Assembly (NCBI GenBank): GCA_943371005.1
Contig: CALRTB020000017.1
Span: 1-64,000, forward strand
Direction: 5' to 3'
Source: MRBY01 sp943371005
GTDB taxonomy: Bacteria; Cyanobacteriota; Cyanobacteriia; Cyanobacteriales; MRBY01
Length of the DNA stretch: 64,000 nucleotides
Below are positions 52,481-60,267 of this stretch, one piece after another. The notes under the pieces were generated by a model. It made no database searches. It saw only the letters and a list, made by a program, of their open reading frames with translations, and was not told the DNA's origin. The first letter of the stretch is position 1. Each line of letters opens with the position of its first letter. The position numbers and the translations under genes were made by a program.

Positions 52481-53066
52481 GGGGAGTGGGCTTATGGGAA
52501 AACAGATGCTTGGTTCGACTTTACTGACGTTGCCAAAGCTGCAGTACCTTCAGGGGATACAATGCGATGCTTTTGGGAGACGCCCTTCAAAAACAACCTC
52601 CTACTTGTGTCGAGCAGTGGTTTCATTTTGCTTCAACTGAAACAATTGAAGTAATAATTCTACCGACTTCTCGTGATTGAGATCACTTGAATTGGACATT
52701 TGATGAATGTCTAGGAAAGGTTACCCTGGTTTCTTCTTTTTAACAAGTCTGCGTTGATATATTTTGATTTTTCTGGAGGAAAAACACTGGAATCAATGGG
52801 TAGTCCAGGATACAGAATAAGGGCAATTTCAGTTAATATTTTGTTTCCCTTTTCCCCGCTGGCGATCGCCTAGCATATTTTTTAGATTTTGACAGCTTCT
52901 ATATCCCAGACGCTTATTAAACAAGCTTTTCAGACTTTTCAAACGTGCATCTAGTGATAGTATTTTTGTTTTAAAAGAGTAAAATCTCCACTCATTCAGG
53001 GGAGATCCGTTAATGTTTTCGGCGCACTACGAGAGGGCGGTGATAGAAATATCTTATCGGGGAAAA
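52481..53066. other. AT-rich intergenic region between the M23 gene and trmL
   Basis: About 585 bases. The right part (52900-53010) is AT-rich; a HIP1 site is at about 52862. A hairpin at 52984-53006 could end the trmL transcript. A 21-codon frame at 53013-53078 on the plus strand overlaps trmL and is not supported. The left part should hold the promoter and perhaps the true N-terminus of the M23 gene. I find no RNA gene. Confidence 0.5.
52984..53006 (-). terminator. possible terminator of trmL
   Basis: Minus-strand ATCTCC (53006-53001) pairs with GGAGAT (52989-52984), with an 11-base loop, followed by TTTTACTCTTTT. Weak but well placed, 60 bases after the trmL stop. Confidence 0.45.
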
Positions 53067-53522
53067 CTAAAGCCCTAATTGACGCCGCACTTCAAAGAGA
53101 CCCACCGCTGCACTCACGGAAAGATTAAGGCTCCGAACATGGGTCTTATTGATAGGAATAGTAAGGGTTGCATCGCAGCGTTGGAGCAGTTCTGGCGGGA
53201 GGCCTTGGGTTTCACTGCCAAATAGCAACCAGTCATCATCTTGGTAGGTGAATTCTGTGTATTGGCTGGTGCCCCGGACGCTATAGCCCAGGAGACGCCC
53301 CCCTCTGGTAGCCTGGGCCTGGAGGAAATGTTCGAGGTCGGGATAGAAGGTGAGTTTGACATGGGGCCAGTAATCTAGACCGGCGCGTTTTAGGTGGCGA
53401 TCGCCAATTTCAAAACCCAAGGGGCCGACGAGGTACAATTCCGTATCAGTAGCAGCACAGGTGCGGGCAATATTGCCTGTATTGGGGGGGATTTGGGGAT
53501 GAACAAGAACCAGTTGGGGCAT
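53067..53522 (-). CDS. trmL: tRNA (cytidine(34)-2'-O)-methyltransferase
   Basis: A 151-residue minimal SPOUT methyltransferase. Motifs: HPQIPPNTGNIARTCAATD (N-terminal), WLLFGSETQGLPPELL and IPINKTHVRSLNLSVSAAVGLFEV, which form the trefoil knot that binds SAM. TrmL (YibK/CspR) methylates the ribose of the wobble base in tRNA-Leu species. Full family length. ATG 53522. It is 56 bases downstream of gshA on the same strand. Confidence 0.93.
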   Translation of the reverse strand: MPQLVLVHPQIPPNTGNIARTCAATDTELYLVGPLGFEIGDRHLKRAGLDYWPHVKLTFYPDLEHFLQAQATRGGRLLGYSVRGTSQYTEFTYQDDDWLLFGSETQGLPPELLQRCDATLTIPINKTHVRSLNLSVSAAVGLFEVRRQLGL

Positions 53523-53578
53523 CAGCTCGGATTAATAAAAAAAGTCTTACAGACAGTTAAAGATACCCATTCAAGCGC

Positions 53579-54724
53579 CTAGGCCACAAGGGCAGCCGGT
53601 TCACATAAATATTGGGCTAATTCTTGATCGAGGGTTTCAGCTTCGGCGATCGCCTTTTGGATGATCATCTCTAAAGGTTGACCTTGGTGATGGGCCTGGA
53701 GCCACCGTTGGGCCTGGTTCCCTTCCCGGAGTAACTTTTGTAGGGGACTTAGAAAACAAGCAAATCCCGCCTGTTTCGCAAAGGGATAGACCTCTGTATA
53801 AATTTCTTGGATCCAATCTACCGCTTGGATCGGTTGGCCCGTCCGCCAGTGATTGAGGGTCGCGTCTAGGCTAGATTGGGCTGCCAACTGCTCATTGGCA
53901 TCGGTAATTTCCAAGAGCCGGGCCGGGTTGAGTTGACTCGATTTGAGGGGGTCGAGGTGGGGCTGGGCCAAAAGCTGTTGGATTCTTGCTTCCACAAAGG
54001 CCACAATGGCCAACAATTGCAGGGGATGAATCACCAAATCACAAATTCTCAGTTCCAAACGGTTCAAGGAATAGGGACGGCGATCGCCATTGGGGCGCAC
54101 CGAAGACCACAAATGTCGGACATTTTGCATCGTGCCCAGACGGAGTTGCTCATTAGTCCAATCAATAAAATGTTGATGGCTGGTAAAGAGGGGCACCTGG
54201 GCCGGGGTTTTTGGGAAAACTTGCCAGCGGCGGGAATGGGAACCCGTCACGCGACCATCTAAAAACGGCGAGGCCGCACTTAAGGCCAGGATCAAGGGGG
54301 CTTCGAGGCGCATTAACCGACAGGCCCGCATCAAAATTTCTGGATCTTCAATGCCAATATTAATGTGGACACTGGCCGTCACCACATCGGTGCCATAGGT
54401 CTTTTCAATATAGGCATGGTAGGGATTTTGAGGATCCGAACGAAAGAAGCGGCTCGCATCGCCCAAGGAGAGGGTACTGCCAGGAATGAGGGTGTAGTTT
54501 CCCAGGGTTTTTAAGAACTGACGCAGTTGAAGTCGGGGCTGCAGAATTGCACAGAGCAAACTTTCATAGCTGCAACAGGGGGGCGTGGTGTATTCTACGT
54601 TGCGATTATCGGGTTCCCGCACAAAGCCTTCGAGGGCCTTTACCACCTGATCGGAGAGGCCGATAATTTCTCCGGCGGGGGTGCCTGTGTAGATTTCAAT
54701 CTCTAAACCTTTTGATAGCAGCAA
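53579..54724 (-). CDS. gshA: glutamate-cysteine ligase, cyanobacterial type
   Basis: A 381-residue enzyme that joins glutamate and cysteine as the first step of glutathione synthesis. It belongs to the cyanobacterial GCS2-like family, recognisable by the start LSKGLEIEIYTGTPAGEIIGL, NRNVEYTTPPC and NRLELRICDLVIHP. The start appears to be a TTG (54724) with GAGG seven bases upstream; no ATG or GTG fits the family N-terminus. Same strand as trmL. Confidence 0.9.
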   Translation of the reverse strand: MLLSKGLEIEIYTGTPAGEIIGLSDQVVKALEGFVREPDNRNVEYTTPPCCSYESLLCAILQPRLQLRQFLKTLGNYTLIPGSTLSLGDASRFFRSDPQNPYHAYIEKTYGTDVVTASVHINIGIEDPEILMRACRLMRLEAPLILALSAASPFLDGRVTGSHSRRWQVFPKTPAQVPLFTSHQHFIDWTNEQLRLGTMQNVRHLWSSVRPNGDRRPYSLNRLELRICDLVIHPLQLLAIVAFVEARIQQLLAQPHLDPLKSSQLNPARLLEITDANEQLAAQSSLDATLNHWRTGQPIQAVDWIQEIYTEVYPFAKQAGFACFLSPLQKLLREGNQAQRWLQAHHQGQPLEMIIQKAIAEAETLDQELAQYLCEPAALVA

Positions 54725-54902
54725 AATGTATCCTCAAATCCTGGCCATGGGGGATGAATCATGGAGATTCTCCAGCAATACACTATTTTATGCTGCCCTT
54801 CTCGCTCCTTGTGCGAAAATTTCTGCCTGACGCTGGGGAATTTTGAGTTAATATACTCACTTCCTCAATAAACGCCATTTTTAAAATTGCTTTAGATCAG
54901 CC

Positions 54903-55043
54903 ATGAGCCAATGTACAGTCCAGGATAAAACGGCCAACACCTTACCCCTAGACACCCGGGTGAAGTATCTTTCGATCCAAGCGGAATTGGAATTATTGTT
55001 CCAGCAAATTCGTTCTAATCCCCAGAAGCAGGATCAAGCCTAG
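54903..55043 (+). CDS. 46-residue conserved small protein
   Basis: ATG 54903 to TAG 55043 encodes 46 residues, beginning MSQCTVQDKTANTLPL and containing TRVKYLSIQAELELLFQQI, an amphipathic helix. I recall similar short 'YLSIQAELE..FQQI' proteins as conserved in cyanobacteria, without function. The strong terminator nine bases after the stop, and the clear intergenic space upstream, support a real gene. Confidence 0.65.
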   Translation: MSQCTVQDKTANTLPLDTRVKYLSIQAELELLFQQIRSNPQKQDQA

Positions 55044-55051
55044 GGAAAGAG

Positions 55052-55091
55052 GGAGTCATGGCCCCAACGAACAACCATGACTCCTTTTTTT
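55052..55091 (+). terminator. terminator of the 46-residue gene
   Basis: GGAGTCATGG (55052-55061) and CCATGACTCC (55075-55084) form a perfect 10-bp stem with a 13-base loop, followed by seven T. Confidence 0.92.
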
Positions 55092-55261
55092 GGGATAAAA
55101 AATCGTAAGGGCGATCGCCTTGTCAAGGAAAAAATTAAGTATTTCTTTAGAAAGAGCAATTAAAGATACAGAAAAAAAAATTGCCCGTGTTAACCTGGGG
55201 TACCTTATGGCTCCTCCGCCATTTCCCTTAAATATTATTTTCTCCCCTGAATCACTCCTCC

Positions 55262-56044
55262 ATGGCAAATTCCATGACCCCTAGCACTCCCGTCGGCAAA
55301 GTTTACCTTGTTGGGGCAGGCCCCGGTGATCCTGGCCTCTTTACCCTCAAGGGCAAAACTCTCCTCGAAATGGCTGATGTTGTTGTTTATGATGCCCTGG
55401 TCAGTGAGCCCATTTTGGCGATGATCAATCCCCAGGCAGAGCGAATTCATGCCGGGAAACGCCGGGGCAGACATTCACTCCCCCAGGAAGAAACCACAAA
55501 AATTTTGATCGAAAAAGCCCAGGAATTTGCCATTGTGGTGCGTTTGAAAGGGGGCGATCCCTTCGTTTTTGGGCGAGGCGGCGAAGAAATGGCCGACCTC
55601 CAAGCGGCAAATATTCCCGTAGAAATTGTTCCTGGAATCACCTCTGGCATTGCTGCTCCTGCCTACTGTGGCATTCCCCTCACCAGCCGTGGGTATAGTT
55701 GTTCAGCCACCTTTGTCACAGGCCACGAAGCTGCTGGTAAGTATCAACCCCAGGTCAACTGGCAGGCGATCGCCCAGGGTTCTGAGACCCTCGTGATCTA
55801 CATGGGCATCCATAATCTGCCCCAAATTATTCCCCAGCTCCTCGCAGGGGGCTTAACCACAGACACTCCTATTGCTCTAATTCGTTGGGGAACGCGCCCT
55901 GATCAAGAAGAACTTCTGGGTAATCTTGGGGACATTGTCCAAAAAGTCGAAACAACGGGCTTTTCTGCGCCGGCGATCGCCATTGTTGGTCGCGTGGTAG
56001 AACTCCATCCCCAGTACGACACCCTGTTACATACGACAGATTAA
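55262..56044 (+). CDS. cobA: uroporphyrinogen-III C-methyltransferase
   Basis: A 260-residue SUMT that adds two methyl groups to uroporphyrinogen III, giving precorrin-2 for siroheme (nitrite and sulfite reductases) and cobalamin. Family motifs: VGAGPGDPGLFTLKG, the region HAGKRRG, KGGDPFVFGRGGEE, VPGITSGIAAPAY and YMGIHNLP. It is single-domain, without the CysG oxidase/chelatase part. The last 18 bases overlap the end of the convergent 2-oxoglutarate decarboxylase gene. ATG 55262 lies close to family length. Confidence 0.93.
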   Translation: MANSMTPSTPVGKVYLVGAGPGDPGLFTLKGKTLLEMADVVVYDALVSEPILAMINPQAERIHAGKRRGRHSLPQEETTKILIEKAQEFAIVVRLKGGDPFVFGRGGEEMADLQAANIPVEIVPGITSGIAAPAYCGIPLTSRGYSCSATFVTGHEAAGKYQPQVNWQAIAQGSETLVIYMGIHNLPQIIPQLLAGGLTTDTPIALIRWGTRPDQEELLGNLGDIVQKVETTGFSAPAIAIVGRVVELHPQYDTLLHTTD

Positions 56045-57664
56045 ATCCCCTGATTTTTGGGAGAATTTCACATTCTCACTGTAGTCCACGGGGCAATCGA
56101 TTACCGCTGGCACATCCTGGGCCAAAGCTTCTTTTAAGGTCGGCACAAGGTCGGCGGCGGCAGTAATCCGATAACCCTTGAGACCCATACTTTCGGCAAA
56201 TTGTACGAAATCAGGGTTGCCAAACTCCACAAAGGCTGGTGCGCCGAACTGGTTAATCTGCTTCCAGCCAATCAAGCCATAGCCACCGTCATTAAAAATT
56301 AGGGTGACAAAGTTTGCCCCAATGCGCAGAGCGGTTTCGAGTTCTTGGCAGTTCATCATAAATCCCCCATCTCCCGTGACGGCCACCACATTTTTTTCTG
56401 GGTGAACTAGTTTGGCCGCTACGGCACCGGGAATCGCAATGCCCATCGCCGCAAAACCATTGGAAATCAGGCAAGTGTTGGGGCGATCGCAATGGTAATG
56501 GCGGGCCATCCACATTTTGTGGGCGCCCACATCGGAAATGACGATATCTCCTGGGGTCATCACTTGACGGAGATCGTAGATAATTTTTTGGGGCTTGACC
56601 GGAAAACTAGTATCGGTGCCGTGGCGTTCATAATCCTCCCGAATCTCTGCCCGGACATTGAGAAATTTTGGCGCAGTTTTGCCCTCGCGGTCGGTGCGTT
56701 TACGAATCTCTGTTAAGGCATCGCCAATGTCGCCGACAACTTCTGTGAGGGGAATATAACTACTGTCAATTTCAGCGGCCACTTCACCAATGTGAATAAT
56801 CGGGGTTTGACCGTCTGGGTTCCAACGCTTCGGGGAATATTCGATCAAATCATAGCCCACCGCAATCACCAAATCGCTTTGTTCAAAGGCGCAGGTGACA
56901 AAATCCCGTTGTTGGAGCCCTACCGTCCACAGGGATAAGGGATGGGTGTAGGGAATTGCCCCTTTGCCCATAAAGGTGTTGACCACAGGGATATTGAGAT
57001 GAGTCGCAAAATCAGTGAGGGCTTCGGCGGCATCGGCACGAATAATGCCATTGCCCACCAGGATTAAAGGACTCTTAGCATGGGCGATCGCCTCGGCGGC
57101 GCGGTTTAAGCTCCGGCTCGCAGCATAGATTTTTTCGCGACCGTCCCGCCGGAGGGGCTGACCTTCCACGGGCATCGCCGCAATATTTTCGGGGAGATCA
57201 ATGTGCACCGCCCCTGGTTTTTCCTGTTGGGCAATTTTAAAGGCGCGACGCACCACCTCTGGGGTCGTGTTTGGCCGGACAATTTGTTTATTCCACTTGG
57301 TCACGGGGGCAAACATCGCCACTAGATCGAGATATTGGTGGGATTCAATGTGCATCCGGTCGGTACCCACCTGCCCTGTAATCGCAATCAAAGGGGCCCC
57401 GTCTAGGTTCGCATCGGCAACCCCGGTCATTAAATTCGTGGCCCCCGGCCCTAGGGTAGACAGGCAGACCCCCGCTTTCCCGGTTAAACGACCATACACA
57501 TCGGCCATAAAAGCAGCACCCTGTTCATGGCGGACGGTGATAAAGCGAATAGAAGACTCCTTGAGGGCTTCGAGGATGTGGAGATTTTCTTCCCCCGGCA
57601 GGCCGAAAATATACTCTACCCCTTCATTTTCTAAGCATCGGATCAATAGTTCTGCAGTATTCAC
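56027..57664 (-). CDS. kgd: 2-oxoglutarate decarboxylase (ThDP enzyme, acetolactate-synthase-like)
   Basis: A 545-residue ThDP-dependent enzyme of the acetolactate-synthase superfamily. Glu47 (RHEQGAAFMADVYGR) activates the cofactor and GDGGFMMNCQELETAL is the ThDP-Mg motif. In Synechococcus sp. PCC 7002 the neighbour of the succinate-semialdehyde dehydrogenase gene with this sequence type was shown to decarboxylate 2-oxoglutarate to succinic semialdehyde, closing the TCA cycle without 2-oxoglutarate dehydrogenase. Context and sequence match that case; on sequence alone ALS activity would be the default call. GTG start at 57664 with GGAGG four bases upstream; 44 bases after gabD. Confidence 0.85.
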   Translation of the reverse strand: MNTAELLIRCLENEGVEYIFGLPGEENLHILEALKESSIRFITVRHEQGAAFMADVYGRLTGKAGVCLSTLGPGATNLMTGVADANLDGAPLIAITGQVGTDRMHIESHQYLDLVAMFAPVTKWNKQIVRPNTTPEVVRRAFKIAQQEKPGAVHIDLPENIAAMPVEGQPLRRDGREKIYAASRSLNRAAEAIAHAKSPLILVGNGIIRADAAEALTDFATHLNIPVVNTFMGKGAIPYTHPLSLWTVGLQQRDFVTCAFEQSDLVIAVGYDLIEYSPKRWNPDGQTPIIHIGEVAAEIDSSYIPLTEVVGDIGDALTEIRKRTDREGKTAPKFLNVRAEIREDYERHGTDTSFPVKPQKIIYDLRQVMTPGDIVISDVGAHKMWMARHYHCDRPNTCLISNGFAAMGIAIPGAVAAKLVHPEKNVVAVTGDGGFMMNCQELETALRIGANFVTLIFNDGGYGLIGWKQINQFGAPAFVEFGNPDFVQFAESMGLKGYRITAAADLVPTLKEALAQDVPAVIDCPVDYSENVKFSQKSGDLICRM

Positions 57665-57708
57665 GGGGCCTCCTCAAGCACCAAAATCGTTAGGATAAAA
57701 CCGGGGGA

Positions 57709-59073
57709 TTATTTCAGCCACACCGTTTTGGCATTCACAAAGGTGCGAATCCCGGCGAGGCCCAATTCTCGCCCATAGCCAGAGCGCTTAGTCCCGCCAA
57801 AGGGGAGGCGTGGATCAGATTTCACCATGCCATTAATAAAGACGGCCCCAGCGTCGAGATCCCGGATAAAGCGTTTTTGTTCTGCTGGGTCATTTGTCCA
57901 GGCACTGGCCCCTAAACCAAAGGGAATATCATTGGCGAGGGCGATCGCCTGATCAAGATCTTTAACCGTAAACACCATCGCCACCGGTGCAAACAGTTCC
58001 TCCCGGAGAATCTTCGCTCCTGGGGGAATCTCCGTCAAAATGGTCGGCGGATAAAAATGACCGGCGCGATCGAGGGGTTGCCCACCGAGCAAAACCTTGG
58101 CACCAGCGGCCACAGCTTGATCTACTTGGCGGCTGATGTCCTGCAAAATGCTCTCCGTTGCCAGGGGGCCGATATCCGTCTCTGGTTCCATGGGATTGCC
58201 GATCTTGAGACTGGCAAATTTGAGGTGGAGTTTTTCGAGAAATTCGGCGGCGATCGCCTCGTGGAGAATAAACCGTTTTGCCGCAATGCAAGATTGGCCA
58301 TTATTCATGGTGCGGGCCACGGTGCCCACAGCCACAGCCTCATCGAGATCCGCCGACGGAAAGACCACAAAGGGATCACTGCCACCAAGTTCCAAGAGCG
58401 TCGGTTTAATTTCTTGGCCCGCGAGACTGGCTAAACTCGCCCCAGCGGGTTCGCTCCCCGTTAAGGTGGCGGCCTTCACCCGGGGATCTTTGATGACCTG
58501 CTCTACCTGGGCTGCGCCAATTAACAAGGTTTGAAACACCCCTTCCGGAAACCCCGCCGCCTCTAAAATCGCTTCCACGGCGAGGGCGCACTGGGGCACA
58601 TTGGACGCATGCTTTAACACCGCCACATTCCCCGCCATTAAGGCTGGGGCGGCAAAGCGAAAGACTTGCCAGAAGGGAAAATTCCACGGCATTACTGCAA
58701 GCAGGAGTCCCAAGGGCTGATAGCAAACATAACTTTCTGTGGCCTGGGTTTCTGTGTATTCGTTGGCCAAAAACTGTTCGCCGTGTTCGGCATAGTAACG
58801 ACATACCAAAGCGCATTTTTCGGCTTCGGCGATCGCACTTTTATGGGTTTTTCCCATTTCCGTGGTGATAATTTCGGCAAATTTACTGGCATCCCGCTCG
58901 AGGATCGCCGCCGCATTTTCGAGCCACTGTCGCCGTTGGCTAAAACTGGTGCGCCGATATGCTTGAAATGCATCCTGGGCCTTGGCTAATTTTGCGTCAA
59001 TTTCTGCTGGGGTCAGGGCTTTAAAACGCTGACAGATTTCTCCGGTTGTGGGATTGATCGTGGCGATCGCCAT
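57709..59073 (-). CDS. gabD: succinate-semialdehyde dehydrogenase
   Basis: A 454-residue aldehyde dehydrogenase that oxidises succinic semialdehyde to succinate with NAD(P)+. Catalytic Cys is in NNGQSCIAAKRF (about residue 262) and Glu in LLELGGSDPF; MPWNFPFWQ and LTGSEPAG are the cofactor-binding segments. It acts on the product of the adjacent decarboxylase, so the two genes form the cyanobacterial TCA bypass. ATG 59073 has AAGGAGAG upstream. First gene of the two-gene unit. Confidence 0.9.
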   Translation of the reverse strand: MAIATINPTTGEICQRFKALTPAEIDAKLAKAQDAFQAYRRTSFSQRRQWLENAAAILERDASKFAEIITTEMGKTHKSAIAEAEKCALVCRYYAEHGEQFLANEYTETQATESYVCYQPLGLLLAVMPWNFPFWQVFRFAAPALMAGNVAVLKHASNVPQCALAVEAILEAAGFPEGVFQTLLIGAAQVEQVIKDPRVKAATLTGSEPAGASLASLAGQEIKPTLLELGGSDPFVVFPSADLDEAVAVGTVARTMNNGQSCIAAKRFILHEAIAAEFLEKLHLKFASLKIGNPMEPETDIGPLATESILQDISRQVDQAVAAGAKVLLGGQPLDRAGHFYPPTILTEIPPGAKILREELFAPVAMVFTVKDLDQAIALANDIPFGLGASAWTNDPAEQKRFIRDLDAGAVFINGMVKSDPRLPFGGTKRSGYGRELGLAGIRTFVNAKTVWLK

Positions 59074-59243
59074 AACTCTCTCCTTTGCCGCTGCGGGCTT
59101 GAGGCCTCCACTCTTCTCAGTGTAAGCGGGAATTTTGGCAATTTTTGGCGAGACAGATAAACCTAAACAATCCGTGACATACGTCCAACACAGATTTCCT
59201 TATGCAAGGGAGTTTTTAAAGGCAGCAAATTTAGCCCGGAGCC

Positions 59244-59768
59244 CTAGAGGCGTGTTTCTAAATATTGCGCGATCATCAGTTCTTGGCCTGCACGGGAAGT
59301 AATGGTTTGGCGGGTGCGGTGCTTATCCCCAACAAATTTGATTTCTTCTTCAAAACTGGCGCCGTCATAGGCGGTCTGGAGTCGCATAACGTGGGGTTGA
59401 ATCAATTCAAATTCGGCCACAATCGGTGCAGTGGTCGAAAAACCACGGTCGCGGTACATGAACTGATCCCGAATCCCAAAGATCGTTTCTCCTTTTAGGG
59501 GTTTGCGTTGCACATTGGTGTAGGTGCTTTCCCAGGTTACTTTCGCCCCACATTGAAAGGCTTGATCAGGGGATAATTTGTGGGCGATCGCCAAGGGTTT
59601 CAGGTGGGGGTGCTCGGCGGGCAAAAAGACGACTTCGATTTCTGAAATGGCCTCCAGGGGCTCCTGGTCACTGTTGAGGGTGTAGTAGCGGCGCTGGGAA
59701 TGCCACCGACCGGCGGAGCGCTGAAAAAAGGCGGTGCTGGCACTGGGCGAAGTCGCAAGTAAATTCAT
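59244..59768 (-). CDS. CpcS/CpeS family phycobiliprotein lyase
   Basis: A 174-residue lipocalin-like protein. FFQRSAGRWHSQRRYYTLN at the N-terminus is the hallmark of S-type bilin lyases (CpeS, CpcS, CpcU, CpcV), which attach phycocyanobilin to Cys-84 of phycobiliprotein subunits. Later segments include WESTYTN and IRDQFMYRDRGFST. Cyanobacteria carry several paralogues, some acting as heterodimers; which one this is cannot be settled from the sequence here. ATG 59768. Confidence 0.85.
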   Translation of the reverse strand: MNLLATSPSASTAFFQRSAGRWHSQRRYYTLNSDQEPLEAISEIEVVFLPAEHPHLKPLAIAHKLSPDQAFQCGAKVTWESTYTNVQRKPLKGETIFGIRDQFMYRDRGFSTTAPIVAEFELIQPHVMRLQTAYDGASFEEEIKFVGDKHRTRQTITSRAGQELMIAQYLETRL

Positions 59769-59879
59769 GGGCGAAGAGCTTCGAGAGCTGCTGCAAATGT
59801 CAATGCTTAGTTTATATATTGTTACATTCTATGGTGATTCTGGGCAAGGCAAGGGCGATCGCCTTACCCAGCAGAGACC

Positions 59880-60080
59880 CTACTTTACGTACTGCCACTG
59901 ATTGCGAATGAGGGAAAGAAAGGTGGCATACCCCGCAGAGGTAGACGGAAAATCAGGTTTGTAAAATTCCGGAAACTCCGTATAGGGACGCCAGGGGTCA
60001 AAGGCTTTTAACCTAAGATGTAGTACCCCTTCAGACGCACCACCGTTGGGACTCCAGGTCATTTGGCCAGCTGCTTGCAT
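59880..60080 (-). CDS. 66-residue hypothetical protein
   Basis: A 66-residue soluble protein starting MQAAGQMTWSPNGG with many aromatic residues (RPYTEFPEFYKPDF; NQWQYVK). I recognise no family. The ATG at 60080 is preceded by AAGGAG at about ten bases, which argues for expression. It lies between the bilin-lyase gene and the kinase fusion, same strand as both. Confidence 0.6.
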   Translation of the reverse strand: MQAAGQMTWSPNGGASEGVLHLRLKAFDPWRPYTEFPEFYKPDFPSTSAGYATFLSLIRNQWQYVK

Positions 60081-60267
60081 GGTTTTTTACTCCTTAATTG
60101 AAATAGTCAATGAGTATTTATAACTATTTATTTTGGAGAAATGACCCAGAGTTTCCGTGGGATTTGTTACGGGATCGGGGAGAAATATGCGCAAGTGTTA
60201 ACTTTTTGTAATATTTTCACCCAAGTTGGCGATCGCCTTTTTCTTTTCTCTGAGAAATTAATTTGGC

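Noticed and set aside
53013..53078. 21-codon plus-strand frame ending in SYRGKLKP, overlapping the end of trmL
   Set aside because: Too short, no ribosome site, and overlaps a certain gene; the YRG string alone is not enough.
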